Positions 8,327-18,444 of a stretch of 64,000 nucleotides of DNA are shown one piece after another. A program made the position numbers and the translations under genes. A model generated the notes under the pieces. It was not told where the DNA came from and made no database searches. It saw only the letters and a list, made by a program, of their open reading frames with translations. Source of the DNA: Aeromicrobium endophyticum (GTDB taxonomy: Bacteria > Actinomycetota > Actinomycetes > Propionibacteriales > Nocardioidaceae); assembly GCF_003586285.1 (NCBI RefSeq), contig NZ_QUBR01000001.1, positions 496,001 through 560,000 of the forward strand. Reading direction: 5' to 3'. The first letter of the stretch is position 1; each line of letters begins with the position of its first letter.

Positions 8327-8907
8327 GCGGTGCTCTTCTGGACGTCGTCGATCAGGTTGGCCAGCGTCGAGGCCGAGACCTTGTCGAGCACGCGTGCCGC
8401 GACGCGTCCCTTGGAGTCGATGATCCAGGTGGTGGGGATGGCGAGCGTGGGCAGGCTGTCGTTGAAGCCGAGCTCGAGCTTGCCGCCCTCGTCCTTGAAG
8501 CTGGGGTACGTGATGCCCTTGTTGCGGTTGAACGCGATGGCCGACGAGGGATCCTTCGAGCGGGTCAGCACGCCCACGAACTGCACGCCCTTGTCGGCGT
8601 ACTGCGTGGCGACCTCGTTGAGCTCGGGCGCCTCGGCGAGGCACGGGGCGCACCAGGGGCCCCACAGGTTGACCACGATGGTCTTGCCGGCGAAGTCGGC
8701 GGTCGAGAGCGGACGTCCGTCGAGCCCCTCGCCCTCGAGCACCGGGGCCTTCTCGCGGTCGGCGACGTCGACCGTGGTGATCGACCCGTCGCCCGACACG
8801 AAGCCGTTGGTGGTGCCGCGGTTGCCCGCCCCGCTGCACGCGGCGAGCACCGTCAGCGCGAGCAGGACGGCGAGGGTCGAGACGGCGCGGAGGGGGCGAT
8901 GGGACAT
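8323..8907 (-). CDS. TlpA/ResA-like thioredoxin lipoprotein
   Basis: A 194-residue exported thioredoxin-fold protein. The signal peptide ends in a lipobox (LTVLAAC, Cys near 24), so it is probably a membrane-anchored lipoprotein. The redox motif is WGPWCAPCLAEAP near residue 83 and the cis-Pro loop is LAIPTTW near 160. In system II it reduces the CXXCH cysteines of apocytochrome c and is itself reduced by CcdA, encoded next. Translation starts 2 nt after the phosphatase gene's stop. Confidence 0.9.
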   Translation of the reverse strand: MSHRPLRAVSTLAVLLALTVLAACSGAGNRGTTNGFVSGDGSITTVDVADREKAPVLEGEGLDGRPLSTADFAGKTIVVNLWGPWCAPCLAEAPELNEVATQYADKGVQFVGVLTRSKDPSSAIAFNRNKGITYPSFKDEGGKLELGFNDSLPTLAIPTTWIIDSKGRVAARVLDKVSASTLANLIDDVQKSTA

Positions 8908-8909
8908 GA

Positions 8910-9560
8910 TCAGGCTCCGCCGACGACCTTGCCGCGCAACGGCGCGGGCAGCAGGTCCCCGGCGGGCTCGCTGTAGGTGAACCCCACGAAGTCGTCGCCG
9001 TCGAAGGTCAGGCTCGTCAGGCTGGCGAGCGTGCACTGCCGCTTGCGGGGGTCGTGCACGAAGCTCTTCTGCTCGTAGGCACGGCGCGCGATCCACACCG
9101 GCAGCTGGTGCGAGACGATGACGGCCTCGTGGCCGCGCGCGGCGTCCCGTGCGTCGGCGACGGCCGCCTGCATGCGCGAGGCGATCTCCTTGTAGGGCTC
9201 GCCCCACGACGGACGCAACGGGTTGCGCAGCATCCACCAGTTGCGCGGGTTGGTGAAGGCGCCGTTGCCGACGCCGACGGTCTTGCCCTCGAAGAGGTTG
9301 TCGGCCTCGATGACGCGGTCGTCGGTGACGATCGGCACCTCGAGCAGCGTCGAGAGCGGCTCGGCGGTCTGCTGGGCGCGCTCGAGCGGCGAGGCGACCA
9401 TGTGCACGATCTCGTTCTTCGACAGGTGCTCGGCCACGCGGGCCGCCATCTGGTGACCCAGCTCGGACAGCACGAACTTGGGGAGCCGGCCGTAGAGGAC
9501 GCCCTCGGGGTTGTGGACCTCACCGTGGCGCATCAGGTGCACGATCGTACGTTCGGACAT
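8910..9560 (-). CDS. Histidine phosphatase family protein
   Basis: A 216-residue protein with the catalytic RHGE motif at the N terminus (LMRHGEVHNPEG) and the second catalytic His in IVSHQLPVW near residue 147. This is the phosphoglycerate-mutase-like protein found between hemL and the TlpA gene in mycobacteria (Rv0525 position). Its substrate is unknown; the context suggests a housekeeping link to haem or cytochrome c formation, but that is inference only. An AGAGG ribosome binding site precedes the ATG. Confidence 0.85.
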   Translation of the reverse strand: MSERTIVHLMRHGEVHNPEGVLYGRLPKFVLSELGHQMAARVAEHLSKNEIVHMVASPLERAQQTAEPLSTLLEVPIVTDDRVIEADNLFEGKTVGVGNGAFTNPRNWWMLRNPLRPSWGEPYKEIASRMQAAVADARDAARGHEAVIVSHQLPVWIARRAYEQKSFVHDPRKRQCTLASLTSLTFDGDDFVGFTYSEPAGDLLPAPLRGKVVGGA

Positions 9561-9590
9561 GGTGCCTCTATCTGTTCGGACGGAGCCGGT

Positions 9591-10907
9591 CTAGCTCGCG
9601 GGGACGGCCTGGGCGGCGGCGCGCGCGGCGTTCGGCAGAGCCGCGGCAATTGTAGAGAGTGCCTGGTCGTCGTGGGCAGCCGAGACGAACCAGCACTCGA
9701 AGGCGCTGGGCGGCAGGTAGACGCCGGCGTCGAGCATCGCGTGGAAGAAGGGCTTGTAGCGCCACGCCTCCTGCGACTGCGCGCCGGCGAAGTCGGTCAC
9801 CGGCCCGTCGACGCCCCAGAAGACGCTGAACATGCTGCCGGCGTTCTGCAGCGCGTGGGCGACACCGGCCTCGACGAGCGCCTCGGTGACCATCGACTGC
9901 AGCTGCTGCGATGCCGCGTCGAGACGGCCGTACGCCTCGTCGTCGGCGAGCCGCAGGGTCGTGAGGCCCGCCGTCGTCGCGATGGGATTGCCCGACAGCG
10001 TGCCTGCTTGGTAGACGGGGCCGGACGGGGCGAGCTGCTCCATGACGTCGCGACGTCCGCCGAAGGCCGCGGCCGGGAAGCCACCGCCCATGACCTTGCC
10101 GAACGTGACGAGATCGGGCGCCCAGCCCTCGCGCTGCCCGTCGAGGCCCCAGTGGCCCGACCGCGTGACGCGGAAGCCCGTCATGACCTCGTCGCTGATG
10201 AACAGCGCGCCGTGGCGGGCGCACGTCTGCGACAAGAACTCGTTGAACCCGGGCTCGGGCGGGACGACGCCCATGTTGCCGGCCGCCGCCTCGGTGATCA
10301 GGCAGGCGATCTGGTCGCCGTGCTCGGCGAAGGCCGCCTCGACCGCCGCCCGGTCGTTGTACGGCAGGACGATCGTGTCGGCGGTGACGTGGGCCGGCAC
10401 GCCCGGCGTCTCGGGCAGCCCGAGCGTCACGACGCCCGAGCCCGCCTCGGCGAGCAGCGCGTCGACGTGACCGTGGTAGCAGCCGGCGAACTTCACGATC
10501 TTGTCGCGGCCGGTGAACCCGCGGGCCAGCCGGATGGCCGACATGGTGGCCTCGGTGCCCGACGAGACCATGCGCACCATCTCGGCGGACGTGCGCGCGA
10601 CGATCTCCTCGGCGAGCAGCACCTCGGGCTCGCTGGGCGTGCCGAACGACGTGCCGCGGGCAGCGGCCGCACCGACCGCAGAGATGACCTCGGGGTGGGC
10701 GTGGCCCAGCAGCATCGGGCCCCACGAGCCCACGAGATCGACGTAGCGACGCCCGTCGACGTCGGTGAGCCAGGCGCCTTCGCCGGACGCCATGAAGATC
10801 GGCGTGCCACCGACGGCCCGGAAGGCCCGCACGGGCGAGTTGACCCCGCCGGGCGAGACGGCACGGGCGCGCTCGAAGAGATGCTGCGAAGCAGGAGAGG
10901 ACGTCAC
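9591..10907 (-). CDS. hemL: Glutamate-1-semialdehyde 2,1-aminomutase
   Basis: A 438-residue PLP enzyme making 5-aminolevulinate, the first common tetrapyrrole precursor, from glutamate-1-semialdehyde produced by HemA (encoded at 15963). Conserved segments: [12 protein letters not shown] at the N terminus, [16 protein letters not shown] near 123, the PLP-binding aspartate in [10 protein letters not shown] near 240 and the PLP lysine in [18 protein letters not shown] near 270. Length is normal. A GACAAT box 6 nt before the GTG suggests a leaderless transcript. It heads the cytochrome c maturation operon. Confidence 0.95.
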   Translation of the reverse strand: MTSSPASQHLFERARAVSPGGVNSPVRAFRAVGGTPIFMASGEGAWLTDVDGRRYVDLVGSWGPMLLGHAHPEVISAVGAAAARGTSFGTPSEPEVLLAEEIVARTSAEMVRMVSSGTEATMSAIRLARGFTGRDKIVKFAGCYHGHVDALLAEAGSGVVTLGLPETPGVPAHVTADTIVLPYNDRAAVEAAFAEHGDQIACLITEAAAGNMGVVPPEPGFNEFLSQTCARHGALFISDEVMTGFRVTRSGHWGLDGQREGWAPDLVTFGKVMGGGFPAAAFGGRRDVMEQLAPSGPVYQAGTLSGNPIATTAGLTTLRLADDEAYGRLDAASQQLQSMVTEALVEAGVAHALQNAGSMFSVFWGVDGPVTDFAGAQSQEAWRYKPFFHAMLDAGVYLPPSAFECWFVSAAHDDQALSTIAAALPNAARAAAQAVPAS

Positions 10908-10913
10908 GGCTCC

Positions 10914-10919
10914 ATTGTC
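10914..10919 (-). promoter_or_regulatory. Probable leaderless -10 box for hemL
   Basis: GACAAT on the minus strand, 6 nt before GTG 10907. It keeps the A and T at positions 2 and 6 of the TANNNT consensus but has G at position 1. Confidence 0.4.
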
Positions 10920-10957
10920 CCGCGCCGCCCAACCGGGCCCGACGGCGGCGTCCCGCT

Positions 10958-10986
10958 CGTAACCTCCCGGGGCTCCGGGTCGTTGA
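10958..10986 (+). promoter_or_regulatory. BldN-type ECF sigma promoter
   Basis: CGTAAC (10958-10963), 17 bp, CGTTGA (10981-10986). This matches the -35/-10 pattern I recall for sigma BldN of Streptomyces. The same arrangement, including the following CT (CGTAACCT-N15-CGTTG), lies before the DUF5667 gene next to the BldN-like sigma gene in this window. It would give a leader of about 100 nt to the lytic transglycosylase gene at 11093. Confidence 0.65.
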
Positions 10987-11092
10987 TCGTGTGTCGTGCG
11001 CCACGGGCGAGGTGGCCGCCGACGTTAATCGCCGGTAACATCGGTTTACGCACTCGGCATGGACGCGGATGTCGAACTGGGAGGGTGGACAC

Positions 11093-12313
11093 ATGGGGGC
11101 TCGCAAGCTCACGCGCTGGCAGAAGGCCGGCGCACTCGTTCCGATGGGCGTGCTCGTGGTCGCCTGGGGCGCCGCGCTCGGCAACTCGGGGCTGGCGACG
11201 GCCTCCGACGGCATCGCCGACTCCGACATCCCCGACGTGCCCGCCACAGCCTTCGAGCAGCCCGCCAGCGTCCAGCAGACCCCTGCCGGCGTGCCGGCCG
11301 GCGTCGACCAGAAGGCCGGTGCCGCCGGCACCGTCGCCACGCTGTCGACCAACGGCATCCCCACCTCGGCCCTGTCGGCCTACCGCCGCGCCGAGACCCT
11401 GCTCGGCAAGGCCGACGAGAAGTGCCACCTGCCCTGGAACCTGGTCGCGGCGATCGGCCGCGTCGAGTCCAACCACGGCCGCAGCAACGGCAACGCGCTC
11501 GACTCCGACGGCATCGCCCAGCCCGGCATCTACGGCGTGCCGCTCGACGGCAACGACGGGCGGGCCAAGATCGGTGACACCGACAGCGGTGCCCTCGACA
11601 AGAACTCGGTCTTCGACCTGGCCGTCGGCCCGATGCAGTTCATCCCCGGCACCTGGAAGTCCGTCGGCGTCGACTCCGACAACGACGGCACCAAGAACCC
11701 CCAGAGCATCAACGACGCGGCCACGTCGGCCGGCATCTACCTGTGCGCGGGTGAGGGCGACCTGGCCAAGACCTCCGACGCGGCAGCAGCGGTCAAGCGC
11801 TACAACAACTCCGACGCGTACGTCGACCTGGTGCTCAAGATCTCGGCGGCCTACGCCAACGGCGACTTCACCAAGTCCCCCGACGGCATGTCGACCTCGC
11901 CGGTCCTGACGTCCTCGTCGAGGGACCAGACGCTGACCCCGGCCCAGCGCGACCGCGCCGCCACGTCGCAGAAGAAGGCCGAGAAGAAGGCTGCGGCCCC
12001 CAAGAAGACGGCCAAGCCGTCGAGCACGAACCCGACGAAGGCACCGGCGGGCGGCGGTTCAGGCAGCGGCAGCCCCAGTGGCTCGGGTGACGGTTCCAAG
12101 CCGACCCCGACGCCGTCGCCCACCAAGAAGCCCAGTGGAACGTTGGGGGGCGGCATCCAGGACGGCGTCAAGGACACCCCTCTGGCGCCGATCACCGAGC
12201 CCATCACAGGCTTGCTGGGCTTGACCGAGGCGAACCTCCGCTGCGGTCTGCAGTTCCCCCTCGGTCTGCCGAAGGACAAGTTCGACGCCTGCGTCTACGA
12301 CCTCATGCACTGA
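11093..12313 (+). CDS. Secreted lytic transglycosylase
   Basis: A 406-residue cell-wall hydrolase. An N-terminal hydrophobic segment (about residues 13-32) acts as signal or anchor. The catalytic domain spans about residues 95-265, with the presumed catalytic Glu in AIGRVESNHGR (near 125) and GPMQFIPGTWK further on, the pattern of MltB-like/SLT_2 transglycosylases that cleave the MurNAc-GlcNAc bond. The C-terminal third is a low-complexity Pro/Lys/Ser/Gly linker and a short conserved end. ATG 11093 follows a GGGAGG site. Expression may depend on an ECF sigma promoter at 10958. Confidence 0.85.
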   Translation: MGARKLTRWQKAGALVPMGVLVVAWGAALGNSGLATASDGIADSDIPDVPATAFEQPASVQQTPAGVPAGVDQKAGAAGTVATLSTNGIPTSALSAYRRAETLLGKADEKCHLPWNLVAAIGRVESNHGRSNGNALDSDGIAQPGIYGVPLDGNDGRAKIGDTDSGALDKNSVFDLAVGPMQFIPGTWKSVGVDSDNDGTKNPQSINDAATSAGIYLCAGEGDLAKTSDAAAAVKRYNNSDAYVDLVLKISAAYANGDFTKSPDGMSTSPVLTSSSRDQTLTPAQRDRAATSQKKAEKKAAAPKKTAKPSSTNPTKAPAGGGSGSGSPSGSGDGSKPTPTPSPTKKPSGTLGGGIQDGVKDTPLAPITEPITGLLGLTEANLRCGLQFPLGLPKDKFDACVYDLMH

Positions 12314-12387
12314 GCGCTGACGCACACGACGAGGGGCCCGGTTCTGACGAACCGGGCCCCTCGTCATGTGATCGTGTGCGTCAGCGC
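12314..12387. terminator. Nested bidirectional terminator
   Basis: Inner 17-bp perfect stem 12328-12344/12349-12365 with loop TGAC. An outer 16-bp pair, GCGCTGACGCACACGA (12314-12329) with TCGTGTGCGTCAGCGC (12372-12387), surrounds it. It separates the convergent transglycosylase and hemB genes; the outer right arm contains the hemB stop and its last codon. Confidence 0.9.
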
Positions 12388-13355
12388 AGGCGTGCTGCCA
12401 GCTCGGCCGCCCAGTACGTCAGCACGATGTCGGCGCCGGCCCGGCGGATCGACACGATGATCTCGTCGATCGCGCGCTCGCGATCGATCCAGCCGTTGGC
12501 CGCCGCGGCCTCGACCATCGCCAGCTCGCCGGAGATGTTGTAGGCCGCGACCGGAACGTCGACCGCCGCACGCACGTCGGCGATCAGGTCGAGGTATGAC
12601 AGGGCCGGCTTGACCATGACGATGTCGGCGCCTTCCTCGATGTCGAGGAGGGTCTCGCGGATAGCCTCGCGTCCGTTGGCGGGGTCCTGCTGGTACGTCT
12701 TGCGATCGCCCTGCAGCGACGAGTCGACGGCCTCGCGGAACGGACCGTAGAACGCCGACGAGTACTTGGCCGCATAGGCCAGGATGACGGTCTCGTCGTG
12801 GCCCGCATCGTCGAGCGCGGCGCGGATCGCGCCGACCTGGCCGTCCATCATGCCGCTGGGGGCGACGACGTGCGCGCCGGCCTCGGCCTGCACGACACCC
12901 ATCTGCGCGTAGATCTCGACCGTGGCGTCGTTGTCGACGCGGCCCCGTGCGTCGAGCACGCCGCAGTGTCCGTGGTCGGTGAACTCGTCGAGGCACAGAT
13001 CGGCCATCACCAGCAGGTCGTCGCCGACCTCGGCCCGTGCGTCGGCCAGCGCGACGTTGAGGATGCCGTCGGGATCGAGCGCGCCCGAGCCGGTGGCGTC
13101 CTTGCGCTCGGGCAGGCCGAACAGCATCACGCCGCCCAGCCCCAGCTCGGCCGCCTCGGCATACGCCCGCCGCGCGCTGTCGCGCGTGTGCTGGACGACG
13201 CCCGGCATGCTCGCGATCGGACGCACCTCGGTGCGTCCCTCGGCCACGAACATCGGCAGCACGAGCTGCGACGGCTGCACGTGCGTCTCGGCCACCAGCC
13301 GCCTCATCGCCGGCGACGAGCGCAGGCGACGAGGACGGTCGGCAGGAAACGACAT
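12381..13355 (-). CDS. hemB: Delta-aminolevulinate dehydratase
   Basis: A 324-residue porphobilinogen synthase that condenses two 5-aminolevulinate molecules. The Schiff-base lysines are in [15 protein letters not shown] (near 195) and [13 protein letters not shown] (near 248). The metal region reads [19 protein letters not shown] (near 118): the central Cys of the zinc-type triad is replaced by Asp, a mixed pattern. ATG 13355 is 5 nt after the cobA/hemD stop. Final gene of the rex-hemA-hemC-cobA/hemD-hemB operon. Confidence 0.95.
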   Translation of the reverse strand: MSFPADRPRRLRSSPAMRRLVAETHVQPSQLVLPMFVAEGRTEVRPIASMPGVVQHTRDSARRAYAEAAELGLGGVMLFGLPERKDATGSGALDPDGILNVALADARAEVGDDLLVMADLCLDEFTDHGHCGVLDARGRVDNDATVEIYAQMGVVQAEAGAHVVAPSGMMDGQVGAIRAALDDAGHDETVILAYAAKYSSAFYGPFREAVDSSLQGDRKTYQQDPANGREAIRETLLDIEEGADIVMVKPALSYLDLIADVRAAVDVPVAAYNISGELAMVEAAAANGWIDRERAIDEIIVSIRRAGADIVLTYWAAELAARLR

Positions 13356-13360
13356 GTGCG

Positions 13361-15001
13361 TCAGACCTTGCGACGCGTCGACGGACGCTTCTGCGACGGC
13401 TTGGTGACGGGCTCGCCGGCCTCGACGAAGCCCAGACGACGCGCCGCACCGAACTCGGCGAGCGTGTCGGCCAGCACCTCGACGGACGGCGAGTCGGCGA
13501 CCACGTCGACGCGCAGGCCGTGCTCCTCGGCCGTCTTGGCCGTCGCGGGACCGATGCACGCGATGATCGTCGACGTGTGCGGCTTGCCGGCGATGCCGAC
13601 GAGGTTGCGCACCGTGGACGACGAGGTGAACATGACCGCGTCGAACTTGCCGGTCTTGATCGCCTCACGCGTCGGCGCCGGCGGCGGGGCCGCCCGGACG
13701 GTGCGGTAGGCCGTGACGTCGTCGACCTCCCAGCCGAGATCGATCAGGCCGGCCACGAGCGTCTCGGTCGCGATGTCGGCGCGCGGCAGGAACACCCGGT
13801 TGATGGGGTCGAGCAGGTCGTCGTACGGCGGCCAGTCGTCGAGCAGGCCGCGGGCGGACTGCTCGCCCGAGGGGATGAGGTCGGCGCGGATGCCCCACGT
13901 GGCGATGGCCTCGGCGGTCTTGTCGCCGACCGCGGCGATCTTCAGGCCCGAGAAGGCGCGGGCGTCGAGCCCGTACTCCTCGAACTTCTCGCGCACGGCC
14001 TTGACGGCGTTGACGCTGGTGAACGCGACCCACTCGTAGCGGCCCTCGACGAGGCCGCGGACGGCCTTGTCCATCTGCTGCGGGTTGCGCGGCGGCTCGA
14101 CCGAGATCGTCGGGACCTCCTCGGAGATCGCGCCGAAGCCGCGCAGGCGCGACGCCAGGCCGGCCGACTGCTCCTTGGTGCGCGGGACGAGGATGCGCCA
14201 GCCGTACAGCGGCTTGGTCTCGAACCACGACAGCGCCTCGCGCATCGAGACGACCTCGCCGACGACCGTGATGGCGGGGGCCGTCATGCCGGCCGCCTTG
14301 GCGTCGGCCGCGATCTCGGCCAGCGTCGAGACGACGGTGGTCTGCTCGGTCGTCGTGCCGACACGGGTCATCGCGACCGGGGTGTCGGGCTTGCGACCGG
14401 CGTCGATCAGGCCCGTCGCGACCTCGCCGATGCGGGCCACGGCCGACAGCAGCACGAGGGTGTCCTCGCTGACGTGGTCGGCCCAGGTGATGGTCGAGTC
14501 GCCCACGCTGACGACCGAGTACTCGCGGTGCGTCCGGTTGGTCAGCGGCACGCCGGCGTAGGCCGGGACCGCCGAGATCGACGAGATGCCGGGGACGATC
14601 TCGAAGCCGATGCCGGCCTTGCTGCAGGCGGCGGCCTCCTCGGGCCCGGTCGCGTAGGTGAACGGGTCGCCCGCGATGAGGCGCACGACGTGGGCGCCGG
14701 TCTTGGCGTGCTTGACGACCAGACGTCCTCGCGCCGCGTGCGTCAGCGGCTCGCCGTCGTCGCCGATGCCCCCGTCGACGATCTCGGCACCGTTGGTGAC
14801 GAGGGCCGACTGCTCGGGCAGCTCGGTGATGACGACGTCGGCCTGGGCGAGGAGCTCGGCCGCGCGAACCGTCAGAAGGCTCGCGTCGCCCGGCCCGGCG
14901 CCGACGAAGCTCACGTGGCCGCGGGGGGCCTTGCGTGCGCTCGGGGTCGGGGTCGGGGCATCGGGAGTCGCGGCTTCTCGAGTCGCAGTGGTGATGGTCA
15001 C
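13361..15001 (-). CDS. cobA/hemD: Fused uroporphyrinogen-III methyltransferase/synthase
   Basis: A 546-residue two-domain protein. Residues about 27-262 are an SAM uroporphyrinogen-III C-methyltransferase ([20 protein letters not shown], then [17 protein letters not shown] and [19 protein letters not shown]). Residues about 265-520 are HemD, which closes and inverts ring D ([29 protein letters not shown]). This fusion is common in actinobacteria and serves haem and the sirohaem/cobalamin branch. A basic tail ends the protein. It lies between hemC and hemB. Confidence 0.93.
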   Translation of the reverse strand: MTITTATREAATPDAPTPTPSARKAPRGHVSFVGAGPGDASLLTVRAAELLAQADVVITELPEQSALVTNGAEIVDGGIGDDGEPLTHAARGRLVVKHAKTGAHVVRLIAGDPFTYATGPEEAAACSKAGIGFEIVPGISSISAVPAYAGVPLTNRTHREYSVVSVGDSTITWADHVSEDTLVLLSAVARIGEVATGLIDAGRKPDTPVAMTRVGTTTEQTTVVSTLAEIAADAKAAGMTAPAITVVGEVVSMREALSWFETKPLYGWRILVPRTKEQSAGLASRLRGFGAISEEVPTISVEPPRNPQQMDKAVRGLVEGRYEWVAFTSVNAVKAVREKFEEYGLDARAFSGLKIAAVGDKTAEAIATWGIRADLIPSGEQSARGLLDDWPPYDDLLDPINRVFLPRADIATETLVAGLIDLGWEVDDVTAYRTVRAAPPPAPTREAIKTGKFDAVMFTSSSTVRNLVGIAGKPHTSTIIACIGPATAKTAEEHGLRVDVVADSPSVEVLADTLAEFGAARRLGFVEAGEPVTKPSQKRPSTRRKV

Positions 15002-15030
15002 TGTGGTCCTTTTCTCGGTCTGTCAGGGGG

Positions 15031-15962
15031 TCAGAGGGCGGCGGCCACGAGGGCGTCGGCACCTTCGGCGAGCATCTCGACAGCAAGACGTTCACCGACC
15101 GCGGCGGCCTCGGAAGGCAGGCCGGTCGCGGACAGTCGGATGGTGGGCGAGCCGGAGACGTCTCCGACCACGGCACGGAGCCAGAGCTCGTCGCCGTGAT
15201 CGCCGTCGGCGATCTCGGCCAGGGCTCCCACCGGGGCACTGCAACCAGCCTCGAGGGTGGCGAGGAGGCTTCGCTCGGCGGTGACGGCAGCACGGGTGTC
15301 GCTGTCGTCGAGACGCGCGAGCAGGCGGGTGGTCGCGTCGTCGTCGACGCGGCACTCGCAGGCCAGCGCTCCCTGCCCGGGGGCGGGGAGCATCTGGAGG
15401 GGATCGATGACCTCGGTGGCCTCGTCGGCACGGTCGAGGCGCAGCAGGCCGGCACGAGCCAGCAGCACGCCGTCGACGTCGCCTGCGGCGATCTTGCCGA
15501 TGCGGGTGCCGACGTTGCCGCGGATGGCGACGACCTCGACACCCAGCCCGAGGGCGTTGAGCTGGGCCTCGCGCCGGGGCGAGCCCGTGCCGATGCGCGA
15601 TCCGTGCGGCAGCTCACCGAGGGTGAGGCCGTCGCGGGCCACGAGGACGTCGCGCGGGTCCTCGCGACGCGGGATCGCGGCAACGGTGAGACGCGGGTCG
15701 GGCGTCGTCGGCAGGTCCTTCAGCGAGTGGACGGCGAAGTCGACGTCGCCGCGCACCAGCGCCTCCCGCAGGGCCGCGACGAACACGCCCTGACCGCCCA
15801 TCGACGCCAGCGGCGCGCTGCTGCGGTCGCCCTCGGTGGAGATCGTGACGAGCTCGACGTCGACGCCGCACTCGGTGCGCAGGCGGTCGGCGATCATGCC
15901 CGACTGGGTCATCGCGAGCTCGCTGGCTCGCGTGCCCAGCCGCAGGGACGGACGGTCGGTCG

Positions 15963-15966
<4 letters not shown>
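15031..15966 (-). CDS. hemC: Porphobilinogen deaminase
   Basis: A 311-residue hydroxymethylbilane synthase. RLGTRASELAMTQSG at the N terminus, HSLKDLPTTPDPRL near 81, GTGSPRREAQLNALG near 126 and the dipyrromethane-cofactor cysteine in LEAGCSAPVGA near 236 are the family's hallmarks. ATG overlaps the hemA TGA (ATGA). Product goes to the HemD domain of the next gene. Confidence 0.95.
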
Positions 15967-17251
<1,285 letters not shown>

Positions 17252-17255
<4 letters not shown>

Positions 17256-17950
17256 GCGCCTACTTCCTTGACTGCTCTGCTCGTCGTACTGGTCTTGCGC
17301 TGCTCGTGGTACGCCAGGATCTGCAGCTCGATCGAGAGGTCGACCTTGCGGACGTCGACCCCTTCGGGCACCTGCACGATGGCGGGCGCGAAGTTCAGGA
17401 TGCTCGTGATGCCGGCCGACACCAGCTGGTCGGCGACCTGCTGGGCGGCCTCGCCGGGCGTCGCGATGACACCGATCGAGATGCGCCGCTCTGTCACGAC
17501 GGCCTGCAGCTGGTCGACCGGGCTGACGACGATGCCGGAGATCGTGGTGCCGACGCGCTGAGGGTCTGCGTCGACGAGCGCGGCCACGCGGATGCCGCGG
17601 GTGCTGAACCCCTGGTAGGCCGACAGCGCCGAGCCGAGGTTGCCGACCCCGACGATGACGACGTCCCAGTCCTGGGTCTGCCCCATCTCGCGGGCGATCT
17701 GGTAGCGCAGGTACTCGACGTCGTAGCCGACTCCGCGGGTGCCGTACGAGCCGAGGTACGACAGGTCCTTGCGCAGCTTGGCGGGATTGACCCCGGCCTG
17801 CTCGGCCAGCTCGCCCGACGCGCACGACAGCACGCCGCGCTCGGCGAGGGCGTTGAGCGCACGGAGGTAGACAGGCAGACGGGCCACGGTGGCGTCGGGG
17901 ATGCCACGGGCAGTTCCGTCGGCGAGCCGAGGGCTGCGAAGTAGTGTCAC
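17252..17950 (-). CDS. rex: Redox-sensing repressor Rex
   Basis: A 232-residue NADH-responsive repressor. The winged-helix domain covers about residues 17-90 (TVARLPVYLRALNALAERG; GVNPAKLRKDLSYLGSYGTRG), the NAD-binding Rossmann fold follows (VVIVGVGNLGSALSAYQGF near 97) and a domain-swap helix is C-terminal. GTG start has AGGAG 5 nt upstream. A possible but poor Rex operator lies at 18023-18043: TTTGTGAAC has the good half, the second half is degenerate. It leads the hem operon as in Streptomyces, where Rex represses its own operon. Confidence 0.92.
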
Positions 17951-18183
17951 GGTGCTCCTGCGCCGCGATGCTGGGGATTATCCCTTGCGGGACGGGCACC
18001 GGGTGCTTCCCCAGTTTAAGAGTTTGTGAACGTGGGAACCAAATCGAGCGACGCCGCGGGGTCACCGATCGGGGTGCGTGACAGGCTCACCGCGGTGCGC
18101 CACAGGCGTCCGCCGCGTCGTGGCGACGCACCAGGAGTGACCGACGTCACCAGGCCCGCACGGCCGACGTGGGGCCGTCCGGG

Positions 18184-18444
18184 TCACCGTCGACGAGCCA
18201 ACGCCTTCTGCAGGCGGGTCGGGTCGACACGCCAGAAGTCGTGCTGCGCACCGTCGACGAACGTGACGGGGACCTGTTCGGTGAAGCGGGCCCGCAGGTC
18301 GGGGTCGTCGTCGATGTCGACCCGCACCCACGTGTCTCCGGTGGCCGCGCACACCTCGGCGACCTGCTGCTCGGCGATCTCGCACAGGTGACAGCCCTGG
18401 CGGGTGTAGACGACGACGCGCGCGTCGTCGGCGTGGGCGATCAC
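18184..18444 (-). CDS. Glutaredoxin-like protein
   Basis: An 86-residue thioredoxin-fold protein with redox motif CHLC (YTRQGCHLCEIAEQQV near 20) and the cis-Pro strand QVPVTFVDG near 59. This DUF836/glutaredoxin-like gene sits before hemA in mycobacteria too (Rv0508 position). GTG 18444 overlaps the acyl-CoA ligase gene's TGA. A role in redox homeostasis is likely; the partner is unknown. About 230 bp of non-coding DNA follow before rex, where I see only the weak Rex-like half site. Confidence 0.8.
   Translation of the reverse strand: MIAHADDARVVVYTRQGCHLCEIAEQQVAEVCAATGDTWVRVDIDDDPDLRARFTEQVPVTFVDGAQHDFWRVDPTRLQKALARRR

Noticed and set aside
11033-11049. GTAACATCGGTTTAC as an MtrA-type regulator site before the transglycosylase gene
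   Set aside because: Looks like two loosely related half sites, but I cannot recall the consensus securely and there is only one instance here.
10987-11092. c-di-AMP (ydaO-type) riboswitch in the leader of the lytic transglycosylase gene, expected because disA is in the window
   Set aside because: The leader lacks the conserved helices and purine-rich core I would expect; the ECF promoter explains control better.
9054-11909. Very long open frame on the plus strand opposite hemL (and similar ones, for example 41712-45176 opposite clpC and fruA)
   Set aside because: Arg/Gly/Ala/Asp-rich translations without domains, opposite well-supported genes. In high-GC DNA the antisense frame lacks stop codons by chance.
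18023-18043. Rex operator upstream of rex
   Set aside because: TTTGTGAAC matches one half site, but the second half agrees at only about 5 of 9 positions. Kept only as a remark in the rex entry.
18062-18183. Small gene between the rex promoter region and the glutaredoxin gene
   Set aside because: Open frames here are Arg/Pro-rich with no ribosome binding site or homology-like features.
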